Shown here one piece after another: positions 16,816 to 26,077 of a DNA stretch of 64,000 nt. The notes beneath the pieces were generated by a model. That model made no database searches. It worked only from the letters and a program-made list of their open reading frames with translations, and was not told where the DNA came from. This stretch comes from Sphingobacterium bambusae (GTDB lineage: Bacteria > Bacteroidota > Bacteroidia > Sphingobacteriales > Sphingobacteriaceae). Position 1 is the stretch's first letter. Every line of letters starts with the position of its first letter. A program made the translations under genes and the position numbers. The stretch spans positions 1,550,001 through 1,614,000 of the forward strand of contig NZ_CP138332.1 in the NCBI RefSeq assembly GCF_033955345.1, in the 5' to 3' direction.

Positions 16816-18750
16816 ATGGCAAAAAAACAAGAAGCAGAAAAAGAGTTAGCGGCGAAAAACGCAGAGCTACAAGGTGCTGACACTAAAGTAGTGAAAGACA
16901 CTGAAACAATCGAGTCTGAAGCAGATTCAAAATTGATCGACGAAATCAAATCTAACACATGGAGCACACCACAAGGTGACTTCGACTGGGATTTGGACGA
17001 AAAAGCTTTCGGTAACTACAGCGAAGCTGAGCGTAACAAATTGGAAGAGCAGTACGCAGGTACATTCAACCAAATTAACCAAGGGGAGATTATTGAAGGT
17101 ATTGTAGTATCTATCAATAACAAAGATGTGGTTTTAAACGTCGGTTTCAAATCAGACGGTCTTGTAGCATTATCTGAGTTCCGCGACTTACCTGACTTGA
17201 AAGTTGGTGATGCGGTTGACGTATTCGTAGAATCTCAGGAAGATGCGAACGGTCAATTGGTATTATCACGCAAACGTGCTAAAACACAAAAATCTTGGGA
17301 AGCTATCAACGATGCATTGGAAAATGATGCAATCATCGATGGTTTCGTAAAATCTCGTACTAAAGGTGGTTTAATCGTTGACATCAAAGGTGTAGAAGCA
17401 TTCTTACCTGGATCTCAAATCGACATCAAACCTATCCGTGATTACGATGTTTACGTTGGTAAAACAATGGAATTCAAAGTGGTAAAAATCAACCACGAAT
17501 TCAAGAACGTTGTTGTATCACACAAAGTATTGATCGAAGACGATTTAGAAAACCAAAAATCAGAAATCGTTGCAAAACTTGAGAAAGGTCAAGTATTGGA
17601 AGGAACTGTTAAGAATATCACAGACTTCGGTGTATTCATCGACTTAGGTGGTGTTGACGGTTTACTTCACATTACAGATATCTCTTGGGGACGCATCGAG
17701 CATCCAAAAGAAGTATTGGCTTTAGACCAAACAATCAACGTTGTTGTTCTTGACTTTGATGACGAGAAAAAACGTATCGCTTTAGGTTTGAAACAATTGT
17801 CAGAGCACCCTTGGGAGTCTTTGAGCACAGATTTGGCTGTAGGCTCTAAGGTTAAAGGTAAAATCGTAACTGTTGCAGATTACGGTGCTTTCCTTGAAAT
17901 CATCCCTGGTGTTGAAGGTTTGATCCACGTTTCTGAAATGTCTTGGTCTCAAAACCTACGTTCACCACAAGAATTCTTGAAAGTAAGCGACGAAATCGAA
18001 GCTGAAATCTTGACTTTAGATCGTGAAGAGCGTAAAATGAGCTTAGGTATCAAACAATTGACTCCTGATCCTTGGAAAAACATCACTGAGCGTTACCCTG
18101 TAGGTTCTAAGCAATCTGCTGTTGTTAAAAACATGACTAACTTCGGTGTATTTGTTGAACTTGAAGACGGTATCGACGGTTTGATCCACATCTCTGACTT
18201 ATCTTGGTCTAAGAAAATCAACCACCCTAACGAATTCACTAAAGTAGGTGAAAAATTAGAAGTTGTTGTTCTTGAGCTTGATGAAGAAAACCGCAAATTA
18301 TCTTTAGGTCACAAACAATTAGAAGAAAATCCTTGGGATACTTTCGAAACCATCTTCACAGAAGGTTCCGTACACGAAGGTACAGTAATCAAAGTTGGTG
18401 ACAAAGGTGATATCGTAGCTTTACAATATGGTGTTGAAGGCTTCTGCCCGAACAAACACTCCGTTAAAGAAGACGGTTCTGCGTTGAAAGTTGATGAAGT
18501 TACTGAATTTAAAATCATCGAATTCAACAAAGAAAACAAACGCTTAGTAATCTCTCACTCACGTATTTGGGAAGACCAAAAAGCAGAAGCTCGTATCGAA
18601 GAGTTCAATGCTCGTAAGAAAGAAGCAAAAGCAGCTAATTCAGCCGTTAAAAAAGTAAAAGAATCTGTTGAGAAATCTACTTTGGGTGATTTAGACGTTC
18701 TTGCTCAATTGAAAGAGCAAATGGAAGGTGACGAAAAGAAATCTAAATAA
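16816..18750 (+). CDS. rpsA: 30S ribosomal protein S1
   Basis: A 644-residue protein with an acidic N-terminal extension, then six S1 (OB-fold) repeats and a Lys-rich tail. Repeats can be seen from recurring units such as GTVKNITDFGVFIDLGGVDG, then LLHITDISW, VADYGAFLEIIPGVEGLIHV and NMTNFGVFVELEDGIDGLIH. It brings mRNA to the 30S subunit, which matters most in Bacteroidota where Shine-Dalgarno pairing is weak. The coding sequence prefers a narrow set of codons (many AAA, GAA, GGT, GTT), as expected for a very highly expressed gene. It is transcribed alone, with its own promoter and terminator. Confidence 0.97.
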   Translation: MAKKQEAEKELAAKNAELQGADTKVVKDTETIESEADSKLIDEIKSNTWSTPQGDFDWDLDEKAFGNYSEAERNKLEEQYAGTFNQINQGEIIEGIVVSINNKDVVLNVGFKSDGLVALSEFRDLPDLKVGDAVDVFVESQEDANGQLVLSRKRAKTQKSWEAINDALENDAIIDGFVKSRTKGGLIVDIKGVEAFLPGSQIDIKPIRDYDVYVGKTMEFKVVKINHEFKNVVVSHKVLIEDDLENQKSEIVAKLEKGQVLEGTVKNITDFGVFIDLGGVDGLLHITDISWGRIEHPKEVLALDQTINVVVLDFDDEKKRIALGLKQLSEHPWESLSTDLAVGSKVKGKIVTVADYGAFLEIIPGVEGLIHVSEMSWSQNLRSPQEFLKVSDEIEAEILTLDREERKMSLGIKQLTPDPWKNITERYPVGSKQSAVVKNMTNFGVFVELEDGIDGLIHISDLSWSKKINHPNEFTKVGEKLEVVVLELDEENRKLSLGHKQLEENPWDTFETIFTEGSVHEGTVIKVGDKGDIVALQYGVEGFCPNKHSVKEDGSALKVDEVTEFKIIEFNKENKRLVISHSRIWEDQKAEARIEEFNARKKEAKAANSAVKKVKESVEKSTLGDLDVLAQLKEQMEGDEKKSK

Positions 18751-18777
18751 TTTAGATTCTTAAACATACTTTTCTTA

Positions 18778-18807
18778 ATCCCCAGCTATCTAGCTGGGGA
18801 TTTTTTA
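18778..18807 (+). terminator. Terminator of rpsA
   Basis: ATCCCCAGCTA (18778-18788) and TAGCTGGGGAT (18791-18801) pair perfectly over 11 bp with a 2-base gap, followed by TTTTTATT. Confidence 0.93.
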
Positions 18808-18900
18808 TTGACCTAAAACTGACTTTTAATCCCTAAAAGTTAAAAATTAAAACACTAATCTTGTACTATAATTTTCAATGCCAAACGCTCGAACAACGAT

Positions 18901-19716
18901 ATGCGATTTTCCACCATCTTAATATCTATTTTACTCCTATTTAGTGCTGTTATTTTTGGTTCCTGCAAGCGGAATTTTCAATACTCGGTGCTGGAAGTGA
19001 AACCGCTGGCAAGCGATCTCAATAACAAAGCGATTGCAGAGCTCGCAAAACGCAATCCCAAGGGTAAATTCTCCTTTCTGATTATTTCGGATACACAAAT
19101 CGCGTACGATGAATTGGAGGCTTTTGTGAAACATGCCAACAAGATCCCAGACGATAGCATCGCCTTTGTGCTACATGGTGGAGATTTCACAGACTACGGT
19201 GCCAATTTTGAATACAACCTGTATTACGATGATATCAAAAAATTGAAATTCCCTGTAATCGGAACCATCGGCAATCACGACATGCTGGGCAATGGACGCA
19301 CCATTTTCCAGCATTATTTTGGTACCGAAGACTTCACGTTTACCTATGGAAACACCGCGTTTATTGTCTTTAACTCAAATTCTAGGGAAGTAGCTTTTGA
19401 CGGTAGCATTCCAAACCTGAACTGGATCGAAAAGGCCACGAGGGATTTTAAAGAGATGAAAAATATCATCTATCTCTCGCATATTGCTCCAATCTCCTTT
19501 GATTTCGATCAGGAAAAAACGCAAATGCTAGCAGACATCTTCGTAAAAACCAGTAATACGCGTCTTTCCATACACGGGCATTCACACTCTTTCGACTATC
19601 GGGAATTCTTCGATGATGGTTTTCCTTATCTCGTAGCGCCGACACTATTAAAGCGATCTTATGTAAAAGTTGATGTTGCAGATACCACTGTGACCGTACA
19701 CGAATTATTTTATTAA
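18901..19716 (+). CDS. Metallophosphoesterase lipoprotein
   Basis: A 271-residue calcineurin-like phosphoesterase with a lipoprotein signal peptide; the lipobox is FGSC with Cys at residue 22. Catalytic motifs run in order: IISDTQ (D-x-Q, where most relatives have D-x-H), LHGGDFTDYG, TIGNHD, LSHIAP and IHGHSHSF. The substrate is unknown. The next gene begins two bases after its stop, so the two are co-translated or at least co-transcribed. No good -7 box was found in the 95 bases between the rpsA terminator and the start. Confidence 0.88.
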   Translation: MRFSTILISILLLFSAVIFGSCKRNFQYSVLEVKPLASDLNNKAIAELAKRNPKGKFSFLIISDTQIAYDELEAFVKHANKIPDDSIAFVLHGGDFTDYGANFEYNLYYDDIKKLKFPVIGTIGNHDMLGNGRTIFQHYFGTEDFTFTYGNTAFIVFNSNSREVAFDGSIPNLNWIEKATRDFKEMKNIIYLSHIAPISFDFDQEKTQMLADIFVKTSNTRLSIHGHSHSFDYREFFDDGFPYLVAPTLLKRSYVKVDVADTTVTVHELFY

Positions 19717-19717
19717 C

Positions 19718-20293
19718 ATGCAAAAAGTATACGTGCTTCTGTGGACACTGATCGCCTTCCTGCCTGTGAAGGGGCAAATCAACAACTTAGACAGCACCTT
19801 GTATAAGTTAATGCCCGACCACGTCAAATTGCAGTATGCAGGAAACATCGGTATGTTTTCAACCGGTTTCGGCTATCGCAGCCCCAATCAAAAATGGATC
19901 GGCGACTTTATGTACGGTTTTGTACCCAGCTCCTATGCCAACGATCCCATACATTCATTAACATTAAAAGGAAAATACGTACCTATTGACAGAAGCTATC
20001 CGCATACGCTCCAAGTAGACTGGCTACAAGTTGGCCTATGGTTTAATTATTCTTTTGGTGACGATTATTTCTTGAAATTGCCTTCCTATTATGACAGTGG
20101 GTACTACTACTTTTCCACTGCAATGAATATAGGTTTAACATTGGGATCTGAAGTTCGCTATAAAAAATGGGGACTATACTATGAACTTGGGACAACCGAA
20201 AAAAGGACGATAAACTATGTTAAAAATGCAGGTTCTATAAATTTCAGTGAAATCTGGAATATTGGTATTGGATTAGTATATTATCTAAAATAA
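19718..20293 (+). CDS. Exported protein of unknown function, probable outer-membrane beta barrel
   Basis: I do not recognise a named family. The 191-residue protein has a short signal sequence (MQKVYVLLWTLIAFLPVKGQ). After it, alternating hydrophobic and polar residues rich in Tyr, Trp and Gly, such as GNIGMFSTGFGYRSPNQKWI and NIGLTLGSEVRYKKWGLYYE, suggest amphipathic beta strands. It ends in NIGIGLVYYLK, with aromatic residues close to the C-terminus as in outer-membrane barrels. It starts two bases after the phosphoesterase lipoprotein, so the two may work together at the envelope; this is inference. Confidence 0.7.
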   Translation: MQKVYVLLWTLIAFLPVKGQINNLDSTLYKLMPDHVKLQYAGNIGMFSTGFGYRSPNQKWIGDFMYGFVPSSYANDPIHSLTLKGKYVPIDRSYPHTLQVDWLQVGLWFNYSFGDDYFLKLPSYYDSGYYYFSTAMNIGLTLGSEVRYKKWGLYYELGTTEKRTINYVKNAGSINFSEIWNIGIGLVYYLK

Positions 20294-20319
20294 CACCAAT
20301 ATTCCAGTGTTTCCTAGCC

Positions 20320-21201
20320 CTATCTTATTTTAGGCTCCGGTAAAGGTACATAGCCATCGTCATTTATCACTTTTGGAAAGCGGTGGTTTTGCCAATCTTC
20401 TTTGGCCTGTTCAATTGTTGCTTTATCCGTAGCCACAAAGTTCCAAAAAATGAAGCGTTCTTCGGGAAAAGGCTCTCCGCCGAATATATAAACGGTGGTG
20501 TTCGCTTTCATCGTGAAAGAACAGAGGTGTGCGTCCTTGGTAATCAGTATTTGCTTTGAACCATAGGCATGTCCTTGATTTTCGATCTCACCCTCCAAAA
20601 TATACAGTCCGCTTTCGCCAAACAGATGAGTTCCAATATCGATTTTCTTCTCTTCGGACGACTTGATCTCGATCATATATAACGGGGAATATACCGGTAC
20701 AGCCGATTTATGGCCGAATGCTTCACCCGCAATCAATTTATAGTGCACAGCATCTTCTTCCCAAGCGGGAATGTCCTTTGCCTCGACATGAAAAAACTCG
20801 GGATCCATAAATTCTAACTCCTTCGGAAGAGCAACCCAAATCTGCAATCCGTGCAAGAATTTATCCTGTTTACGCAAATAATCCGGTGTACGTTCCGAAT
20901 GGGTAACGCCTTTGCCTCCCGTCATCCAGTTTACGGCGCCGGGTTGTATTTCTATTTCCGTGCCGATACTATCTCTATGCATCATGGCGCCATCAAATAG
21001 ATAGGTCAATGTAGACAAGCCAATATGCGGATGAGGCGGGACGTCCAAATTTTCATAATCCGCCAAGCAGGCAGGCCCCATATGATCGATAAACACAAAT
21101 GGTCCGATGGATCTTTTTTGGCGAAATGGCAATAGACGACCAACCAAAAAATTACCTATATCAGCAGCTTTCTCTTCCAGTATAAAATCAATATTCGACA
21201 T
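20320..21201 (-). CDS. Pirin family protein
   Basis: A 293-residue bicupin. The N-terminal cupin carries the metal ligands: PHPHIGLSTLTYLFDGAMMH, and later GAVNWMTGGKGVTHSER with His and Glu. The C-terminal cupin has the PVYSPLYMIEIKS segment. Some bacterial pirins oxidise quercetin and others bind partner proteins; the role here is unknown. I prefer the ATG at 21201 (MSNIDFILEEK) over the one two codons upstream. It lies 59 bases or so downstream of the gyrB terminator and is transcribed apart from gyrB. Confidence 0.92.
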   Translation of the reverse strand: MSNIDFILEEKAADIGNFLVGRLLPFRQKRSIGPFVFIDHMGPACLADYENLDVPPHPHIGLSTLTYLFDGAMMHRDSIGTEIEIQPGAVNWMTGGKGVTHSERTPDYLRKQDKFLHGLQIWVALPKELEFMDPEFFHVEAKDIPAWEEDAVHYKLIAGEAFGHKSAVPVYSPLYMIEIKSSEEKKIDIGTHLFGESGLYILEGEIENQGHAYGSKQILITKDAHLCSFTMKANTTVYIFGGEPFPEERFIFWNFVATDKATIEQAKEDWQNHRFPKVINDDGYVPLPEPKIR

Positions 21202-21236
21202 AATCAAATGCTTTAAAACCCATACAATTTACAAAT

Positions 21237-21264
21237 AAAAATCCCAACCGTAAGCGATTGGGAT
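21237..21264 (-). terminator. Terminator of gyrB
   Basis: On the minus strand ATCCCAATC and GGTTGGGAT pair around a 6-base loop, with a T-rich tail TTTTATTTG. It lies 30 bases past the gyrB stop. Confidence 0.88.
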
Positions 21265-21293
21265 CTATAATATCGTTTAAAACTAGCTGTTCA

Positions 21294-23252
21294 TTAAACG
21301 TCTATTTTCGCATAGCGTGCATTTTTCTCGATGAACTCCCGACGTGGCGCTACCTCATCGCCCATCAGCATAGAGAAAATACGATCGCATTCTGCGGCAT
21401 TCTGAATGGTCACCTGCCGTAATGTACGGTGTTCTGGATCCATTGTCGTTTGCCACAATTGCTCCGCGTTCATCTCACCAAGACCTTTGTATCGTTGAAC
21501 GTTCACGGAATCTTCTTTTCCCTGTCCCTTCAAACGCTGGATTGCCGCTAAGCGCTGATCTTCGTTCCAAGCATATTCGAACTCTCTTCCTTTCTTCACC
21601 ATGTACAATGGAGGCGTTGCGATGTAAACATAACCTTTCTCAATGAGCTCCTTCATGTAACGGAAATAGAAGGTCAGGATAAGTGTGGCGATGTGCGAAC
21701 CATCCACGTCGGCATCCGTCATGATTACGATCTTATGGTACCGCAATTTTTCAAGATTCAGCGCTTTGGAATCTTCTACAGTCCCTACACTGACACCCAG
21801 CGCAGTAAACATATTCTTGATTTCCTCGTTTTCGTAAATCTTGTGCTCCATAGCCTTCTCCACGTTCAGGATCTTACCACGCAAAGGCATAATGGCTTGA
21901 AAGCGACGATTTCGACCTTGTTTAGCCGTTCCTCCCGCGGAGTCTCCCTCGACGAAGAAAATCTCGCATTTATCTGGATCATTATCCGAGCAGTCAGCCA
22001 GCTTGCCGGGTAAACCCGAACCGCCCATCACTGTCTTACGTTGCACCAGTTCGCGCGCTTTACGCGCTGCGGCACGTGCTTGAGCCGCAATAACCACCTT
22101 CTGCACGATGGCCTTAGCTTCACGAGGATTCTCTTCCAAGTATACGCCCAAGATCTCACCTACAGCGATATCTACGGCGCCCATCACCTCATTATTACCC
22201 AGCTTTGTTTTCGTTTGACCTTCAAACTGAGGCTCTGCGACTTTCACCGAAACTACAGCCGTCAACCCTTCACGAAAATCATCTCCCGTGATGTCGACTT
22301 TCAAGTTCTTCAATAAACCCGATTTGTCGGCATATGCTTTCAATGTACGTGTTAATCCTCTACGGAAACCTGCTACGTGAGTACCTCCCTCTATTGTGTT
22401 GATATTGTTAACGTAGGAATGTACATTTTCCGAATAGGTATCATTATACTGCAGGGCCAACTCAACAGGAATTCCTTGTTTAATGCCTTCCACGTGGATA
22501 GGATCCGGAATAAGTGGTTGACGCGTGCCATCCAAAAACTTCACAAATTCCTGAAGTCCACCTTCCGAGAAGTAAACGTCCGATTTTAGTGAGCCGTCTT
22601 CCAAAGTCTCCCGCTCATCAGTTAAGGTCAACCGCACCCCTTTATTCAAAAAGGCTAGTTCCCGCAAACGATTTGCTAAGGTGTCGTAGTTATAGATGGT
22701 TGTCATGGTAAAGATCTCCGCATCGGGATGGAAAGTTACCGTAGTTCCTGTTTTTTCACTTTCGCCGATTTCCTTAACATCGTACATCGGCTTTCCTTTT
22801 TCATACTCTTGTTGGAAGATCTTACCTTCACGGTGCACCACCGCAGAAAGGTGCGTAGACAGAGCATTCACACAGGAAACCCCAACACCGTGCAATCCGC
22901 CGGAAACCTTATACGTATCTTTATCAAACTTACCTCCGGCATGGAGTACCGTCATTACGAGCTCCAAGGCAGATTTATTCTCTTTTTTATTTATTCCTGT
23001 CGGAATACCGCGTCCGTTATCGCTAACGGAAATAGAATTATCCTCGTGAATATTCACCAAGATATCCGTACAATAACCTGCTACAGCCTCGTCGATAGAG
23101 TTATCCACCACCTCATACACCAAATGGTGCAATCCCTTTACACCGGTATCACCGATATACATGGAAGGTCTCTTACGTACCGCCTCTAATCCTTCTAAAA
23201 CCTGGATATTATCAGCCGAATACGTCGACGTATTTTTATTTTCTTCGCTCAT
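21294..23252 (-). CDS. gyrB: DNA gyrase subunit B
   Basis: A 652-residue type II topoisomerase ATPase subunit. It has the GHKL ATPase domain (GLHHLVYEVVDNSIDEAVAG, DNGRGIPTG, GGLHGVGVSCVNALS), the transducer domain, the TOPRIM domain (EGDSAGGTAKQGRNRRFQAI, and MTDADVDGSHI for Mg2+) and the C-terminal GyrA-contact domain (RYKGLGEMNAEQLWQTTMDP). It lacks the roughly 170-residue insert of proteobacterial GyrB, which is normal for this phylum. QTTMDPEHRTLRQV favours GyrB over ParE. It has its own promoter and terminator; gyrA is not in the window. Confidence 0.97.
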   Translation of the reverse strand: MSEENKNTSTYSADNIQVLEGLEAVRKRPSMYIGDTGVKGLHHLVYEVVDNSIDEAVAGYCTDILVNIHEDNSISVSDNGRGIPTGINKKENKSALELVMTVLHAGGKFDKDTYKVSGGLHGVGVSCVNALSTHLSAVVHREGKIFQQEYEKGKPMYDVKEIGESEKTGTTVTFHPDAEIFTMTTIYNYDTLANRLRELAFLNKGVRLTLTDERETLEDGSLKSDVYFSEGGLQEFVKFLDGTRQPLIPDPIHVEGIKQGIPVELALQYNDTYSENVHSYVNNINTIEGGTHVAGFRRGLTRTLKAYADKSGLLKNLKVDITGDDFREGLTAVVSVKVAEPQFEGQTKTKLGNNEVMGAVDIAVGEILGVYLEENPREAKAIVQKVVIAAQARAAARKARELVQRKTVMGGSGLPGKLADCSDNDPDKCEIFFVEGDSAGGTAKQGRNRRFQAIMPLRGKILNVEKAMEHKIYENEEIKNMFTALGVSVGTVEDSKALNLEKLRYHKIVIMTDADVDGSHIATLILTFYFRYMKELIEKGYVYIATPPLYMVKKGREFEYAWNEDQRLAAIQRLKGQGKEDSVNVQRYKGLGEMNAEQLWQTTMDPEHRTLRQVTIQNAAECDRIFSMLMGDEVAPRREFIEKNARYAKIDV

Positions 23253-23285
23253 GAAATTAAATTAAAATGAGTACCGTTTAACATT

Positions 23286-23317
23286 CAAAAATACGATTTT
23301 TTTCGCTAAAAATCAAA
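23286..23317 (-). promoter_or_regulatory. Promoter of gyrB
   Basis: On the minus strand TTTG (23314-23317) and TATTTTTG (23286-23293) are separated by 20 bases. Transcription should start near 23280, about 28 bases before the ATG at 23252. Confidence 0.75.
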
Positions 23318-23424
23318 CTTAAGACGGAATAGGACACTTAAAAAAGCAGCCCTCAGGGAGAGCGCTAACGGTATATTTTTCGAAGATTCCAATGCTGAAA
23401 TGGGGAAATCTAAATTTTTTATAT

Positions 23425-23432
23425 TAGGTTTG
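23425..23432 (+). promoter_or_regulatory. -7 box of the OmpH-like lipoprotein gene
   Basis: TAGGTTTG matches TAnnTTTG exactly and lies 37 bases upstream of the ATG at 23470. No TTTG is visible at the -33 position. Confidence 0.5.
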
Positions 23433-23469
23433 CTTGTTGAAAGATTAAAACTTGAAAATTTAGATTAGA

Positions 23470-24093
23470 ATGAATAAACTATTCACAACAGTAACTAAAG
23501 TATCCTTGGGCTTGGCCCTAGCTGTCGCGACGGTATCCTGTAATCAAAACGCAAACACTGGAACGGCCAGCAGCAAAGATTCCACAGCTGCCAAAACGAC
23601 AACCGATACAAAAGAAGAGAAGATCGTCTACATCAATTCCGACACCTTATCTGAAAAATACGAGTATTTTAAAGACATTCGCGCAAAACTTGAGGCGAAA
23701 GTAAAAAAAGCACAAAGTGACCTCCAATCTAAAGGACAGGCTTTCCAACGCGAAGTAGCAGACTTCCAACAGAAAGCAGCTACGATGAGTGCTTCCGAGC
23801 GCCAGGCTACGGAAGAAAAATTATCACGTAAGCAGCAAGAACTCGGCCGTTTAGACCAAAATGCGTCGGCGTCAATCCAACAAGACGAATCCACGGAATT
23901 CAATAATGTTTATAACGCTATCACCGAATACCTGAAGAAACATGCCGAGGATAATGGCTACACATTAGTTTTGACCTATTCCAAGTCGAATCCTACGGTT
24001 CTTTATGCCGACTCGAAATTGGATATCACGGCTGACGTAATTGACGCTCTGAACAAGGAATATAAAACCAAAAAGGCGAACGAAAAGAAATAG
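23470..24093 (+). CDS. OmpH/Skp-like lipoprotein
   Basis: A 207-residue protein with a lipoprotein signal (lipobox VATVSC, Cys24), then a Ser/Thr-rich linker of about 25 residues. The core, from KIVYINSDTLSEKYEYFKDI onward, follows the Skp/OmpH plan: a short strand, a long charged coiled coil (about residues 75-140, rich in Lys, Gln and Glu), and a return segment ending NGYTLVLTYSKSNPTVLYAD. Skp chaperones outer-membrane proteins in the periplasm; a lipid-anchored version is common in Bacteroidota. It is followed by a strong terminator. Confidence 0.85.
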   Translation: MNKLFTTVTKVSLGLALAVATVSCNQNANTGTASSKDSTAAKTTTDTKEEKIVYINSDTLSEKYEYFKDIRAKLEAKVKKAQSDLQSKGQAFQREVADFQQKAATMSASERQATEEKLSRKQQELGRLDQNASASIQQDESTEFNNVYNAITEYLKKHAEDNGYTLVLTYSKSNPTVLYADSKLDITADVIDALNKEYKTKKANEKK

Positions 24094-24112
24094 TTTTCCT
24101 ACACAAATAGGA

Positions 24113-24148
24113 AAAAGGCTTCTCCAAAGATCGGAGAAGCCTTTTTTA
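24113..24148 (+). terminator. Terminator of the OmpH-like gene
   Basis: GGCTTCTCC (24117-24125) pairs with GGAGAAGCC (24133-24141), extended by AAAA and TTTT flanks, and followed by TTTTTTATTT. Confidence 0.92.
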
Positions 24149-24199
24149 TTTGCTTTTCAATCATTTGATTGATACATTGCCATCGATTAAACATCATCT

Positions 24200-25102
24200 A
24201 TGGTCAGGAACATATTGCTCGACACTGAAGCTCCATTTACTTGGATCGATATTCTCGAACCGGAGCTAGCAGACTTTGCAGATTTAAAAGAACGGTTTCA
24301 GCTACATGAAGCCTCGATAAAAGACTGCTTGCAAATCGGGCAGCTTCCTAAGATCGAAGAATTTGAGCATTACCATTTCTTGATCATTCGCTCGATACCG
24401 CGCAAGTTTGATAACTTCTCCGATACGTTAACCGAAATTACGGAACGTGTTTCTGTATTCTTTGGCGAAAATTTCGTGATAACGGTACATCGGGGACAGA
24501 TTGACTATTTGGAAAAAATGGTAGACAACTTCCCGCTATCCAAACTACACTCGAGCAAGTTATTCATCAACCACCTGACCTCCGAAGCATTAAAAACCTT
24601 TGAAAATTTGGTGATCAACAAATTGAATAAACAGCTCGACAGCTATGAAGAAATGGTATTTCTTCATAAACGACGGAAGGACTTTCTAAGACAACTCTAC
24701 TATATAAAGCGGCAAATTGATCTTATCCGTATTATCTTGACCCTCTACAAAGACATTGTGGACTTCTTTCATCTCAGTGCCTTCAAGAACATCTATACGC
24801 AAGATTTGAAAGACATCTATGCGCGTTCCTCATCGCTCTACCGCAATATCTCCGAAAATACGGCGCAACTATTGTCGGTATACTTTAATATCGAATCCAA
24901 CCACACGAACGACATCATGCGCACACTAACCATTATCTCGGTTTTCTTTATGCCATTGACTTTCATAGTTGGTGTGTATGGCATGAACTTCGATAACATG
25001 CCAGAGCTCGATTGGTATTACGGATACCCAGCCGTAATGATTGCGATGGCTTTACTAGCTTTACTGATCTACTATTGGTTTAAAAAACGGAAATGGCTTT
25101 AA
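24200..25102 (+). CDS. CorA-family divalent cation transporter
   Basis: A 300-residue protein: a cytoplasmic N-terminal domain (WIDILEPELADFADLKERFQ and the strand-rich region after it), a long helical stalk and two C-terminal membrane helices. The signature YGMN lies after the first helix (FFMPLTFIVGVYGMNFDNMP), and the protein ends in a basic tail, KKRKWL. CorA proteins carry Mg2+ and sometimes Co2+ or Zn2+ as homopentamers. The gene converges with tsaB with only 15 bases between stops and no terminator in view. Confidence 0.93.
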   Translation: MVRNILLDTEAPFTWIDILEPELADFADLKERFQLHEASIKDCLQIGQLPKIEEFEHYHFLIIRSIPRKFDNFSDTLTEITERVSVFFGENFVITVHRGQIDYLEKMVDNFPLSKLHSSKLFINHLTSEALKTFENLVINKLNKQLDSYEEMVFLHKRRKDFLRQLYYIKRQIDLIRIILTLYKDIVDFFHLSAFKNIYTQDLKDIYARSSSLYRNISENTAQLLSVYFNIESNHTNDIMRTLTIISVFFMPLTFIVGVYGMNFDNMPELDWYYGYPAVMIAMALLALLIYYWFKKRKWL

Positions 25103-25117
25103 CATACTCGAGGTAAC

Positions 25118-25816
25118 CTATCTCTTTTTAGGTGTAGTTGCAATAAAGTCTTTTAGGTAAAAGGGTTCGAAATACACCAAATCGACAAATTGTTCACTCC
25201 GGTATTTTTCATAGGCCAAGCCTGATAGAAAATCGGCACTATTGGCGAAATGGGATATAACCTCTACCTGAGGGTCTTCAGCAAACAAGGTCTCAAACTT
25301 ATCCGCTCCACTTCCGAAGAGCACGAAACGCTGTTGATTACTATACTGCCCGAAGAAATCGGCATCAATAATACAGGCTTCTGTATCCCGAATCTTAACA
25401 CCTGCATCATCATATTTCGCCAAATAAACTTCCATGCGGCGCGCATCGATCATCGGAACCAAAACATTTCCCATAACCAACTCTGGTAGCTGTTCCTTAA
25501 ACCCAGCTAACATTGCGTCTAAGGTGTTTATTGCAATTAAAGGAATATTCATTCCGTAACACAAGCCTTTTGCTGTAGAGACGCCAATACGAAGTCCGGT
25601 ATACGATCCTGGCCCCATGCTTACAGCCACAGCGTCAAGGTCCTCCATAGCGATACCGGCCTCGACAAGCAACTGGTCGATGAAAACGGTTAAATGACTG
25701 GCGTGCAAATTAGGCTCGTCAGCATCGATTTTGCCAACTGTTTTCCCATTTTTACTGACAGCAACGGCACATACAGGGGTTGCTGTTTCTATCTGTAGTA
25801 CAAAGATATCTTTCAT
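25118..25816 (-). CDS. tsaB: tRNA threonylcarbamoyladenosine biosynthesis protein TsaB
   Basis: A 232-residue ASKHA-fold protein. The start VLQIETATPVCAVAVSKNGK and the motif VAVSMGPGSYTGLRIGVSTA, then KGLCYGMNIPL, are the TsaB signature. It acts as the scaffold partner of TsaD and TsaE in forming t6A37 on tRNAs. It starts six bases after the yidD stop, closing the rpmH-rnpA-yidD-tsaB run. MtaB, encoded at 9169-10491, modifies the same t6A base further. Confidence 0.94.
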   Translation of the reverse strand: MKDIFVLQIETATPVCAVAVSKNGKTVGKIDADEPNLHASHLTVFIDQLLVEAGIAMEDLDAVAVSMGPGSYTGLRIGVSTAKGLCYGMNIPLIAINTLDAMLAGFKEQLPELVMGNVLVPMIDARRMEVYLAKYDDAGVKIRDTEACIIDADFFGQYSNQQRFVLFGSGADKFETLFAEDPQVEVISHFANSADFLSGLAYEKYRSEQFVDLVYFEPFYLKDFIATTPKKR

Positions 25817-25822
25817 AGCTGA

Positions 25823-26077
25823 TTAAGGTACAGGGTCATGACCGTGACCACCCCAAGGATTGCACCTCAAAATGCGTCGAATTGCCATTAGACCACCCTT
25901 GAAGGGACCATATTTTAGAATTGCTTCTTTTCCATATTGAGAACAAGTAGGCGTATAACGGCAATTGGCACCTAGAAACGGAGAGATAAAAAGCTGATAG
26001 AAGCGAATGATTAAAACGAACAAACCTTGTAAAGGCCATTTAATCACCCATTTCCAAATAACGTTTAGTACTTTCAT
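25823..26077 (-). CDS. yidD: Membrane protein insertion efficiency factor YidD
   Basis: An 84-residue protein with a hydrophobic N-terminal segment and the compact family core SPFLGANCRYTPTCSQYGKE, then AILKYGPFKGG and RILRCNPWGGHGHDPVP. It helps YidC insert inner-membrane proteins. Its start lies 38 bases inside the end of rnpA, a typical overlap for this pair. tsaB follows after six bases. The expected neighbour yidC is not in the window. Confidence 0.95.
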   Translation of the reverse strand: MKVLNVIWKWVIKWPLQGLFVLIIRFYQLFISPFLGANCRYTPTCSQYGKEAILKYGPFKGGLMAIRRILRCNPWGGHGHDPVP

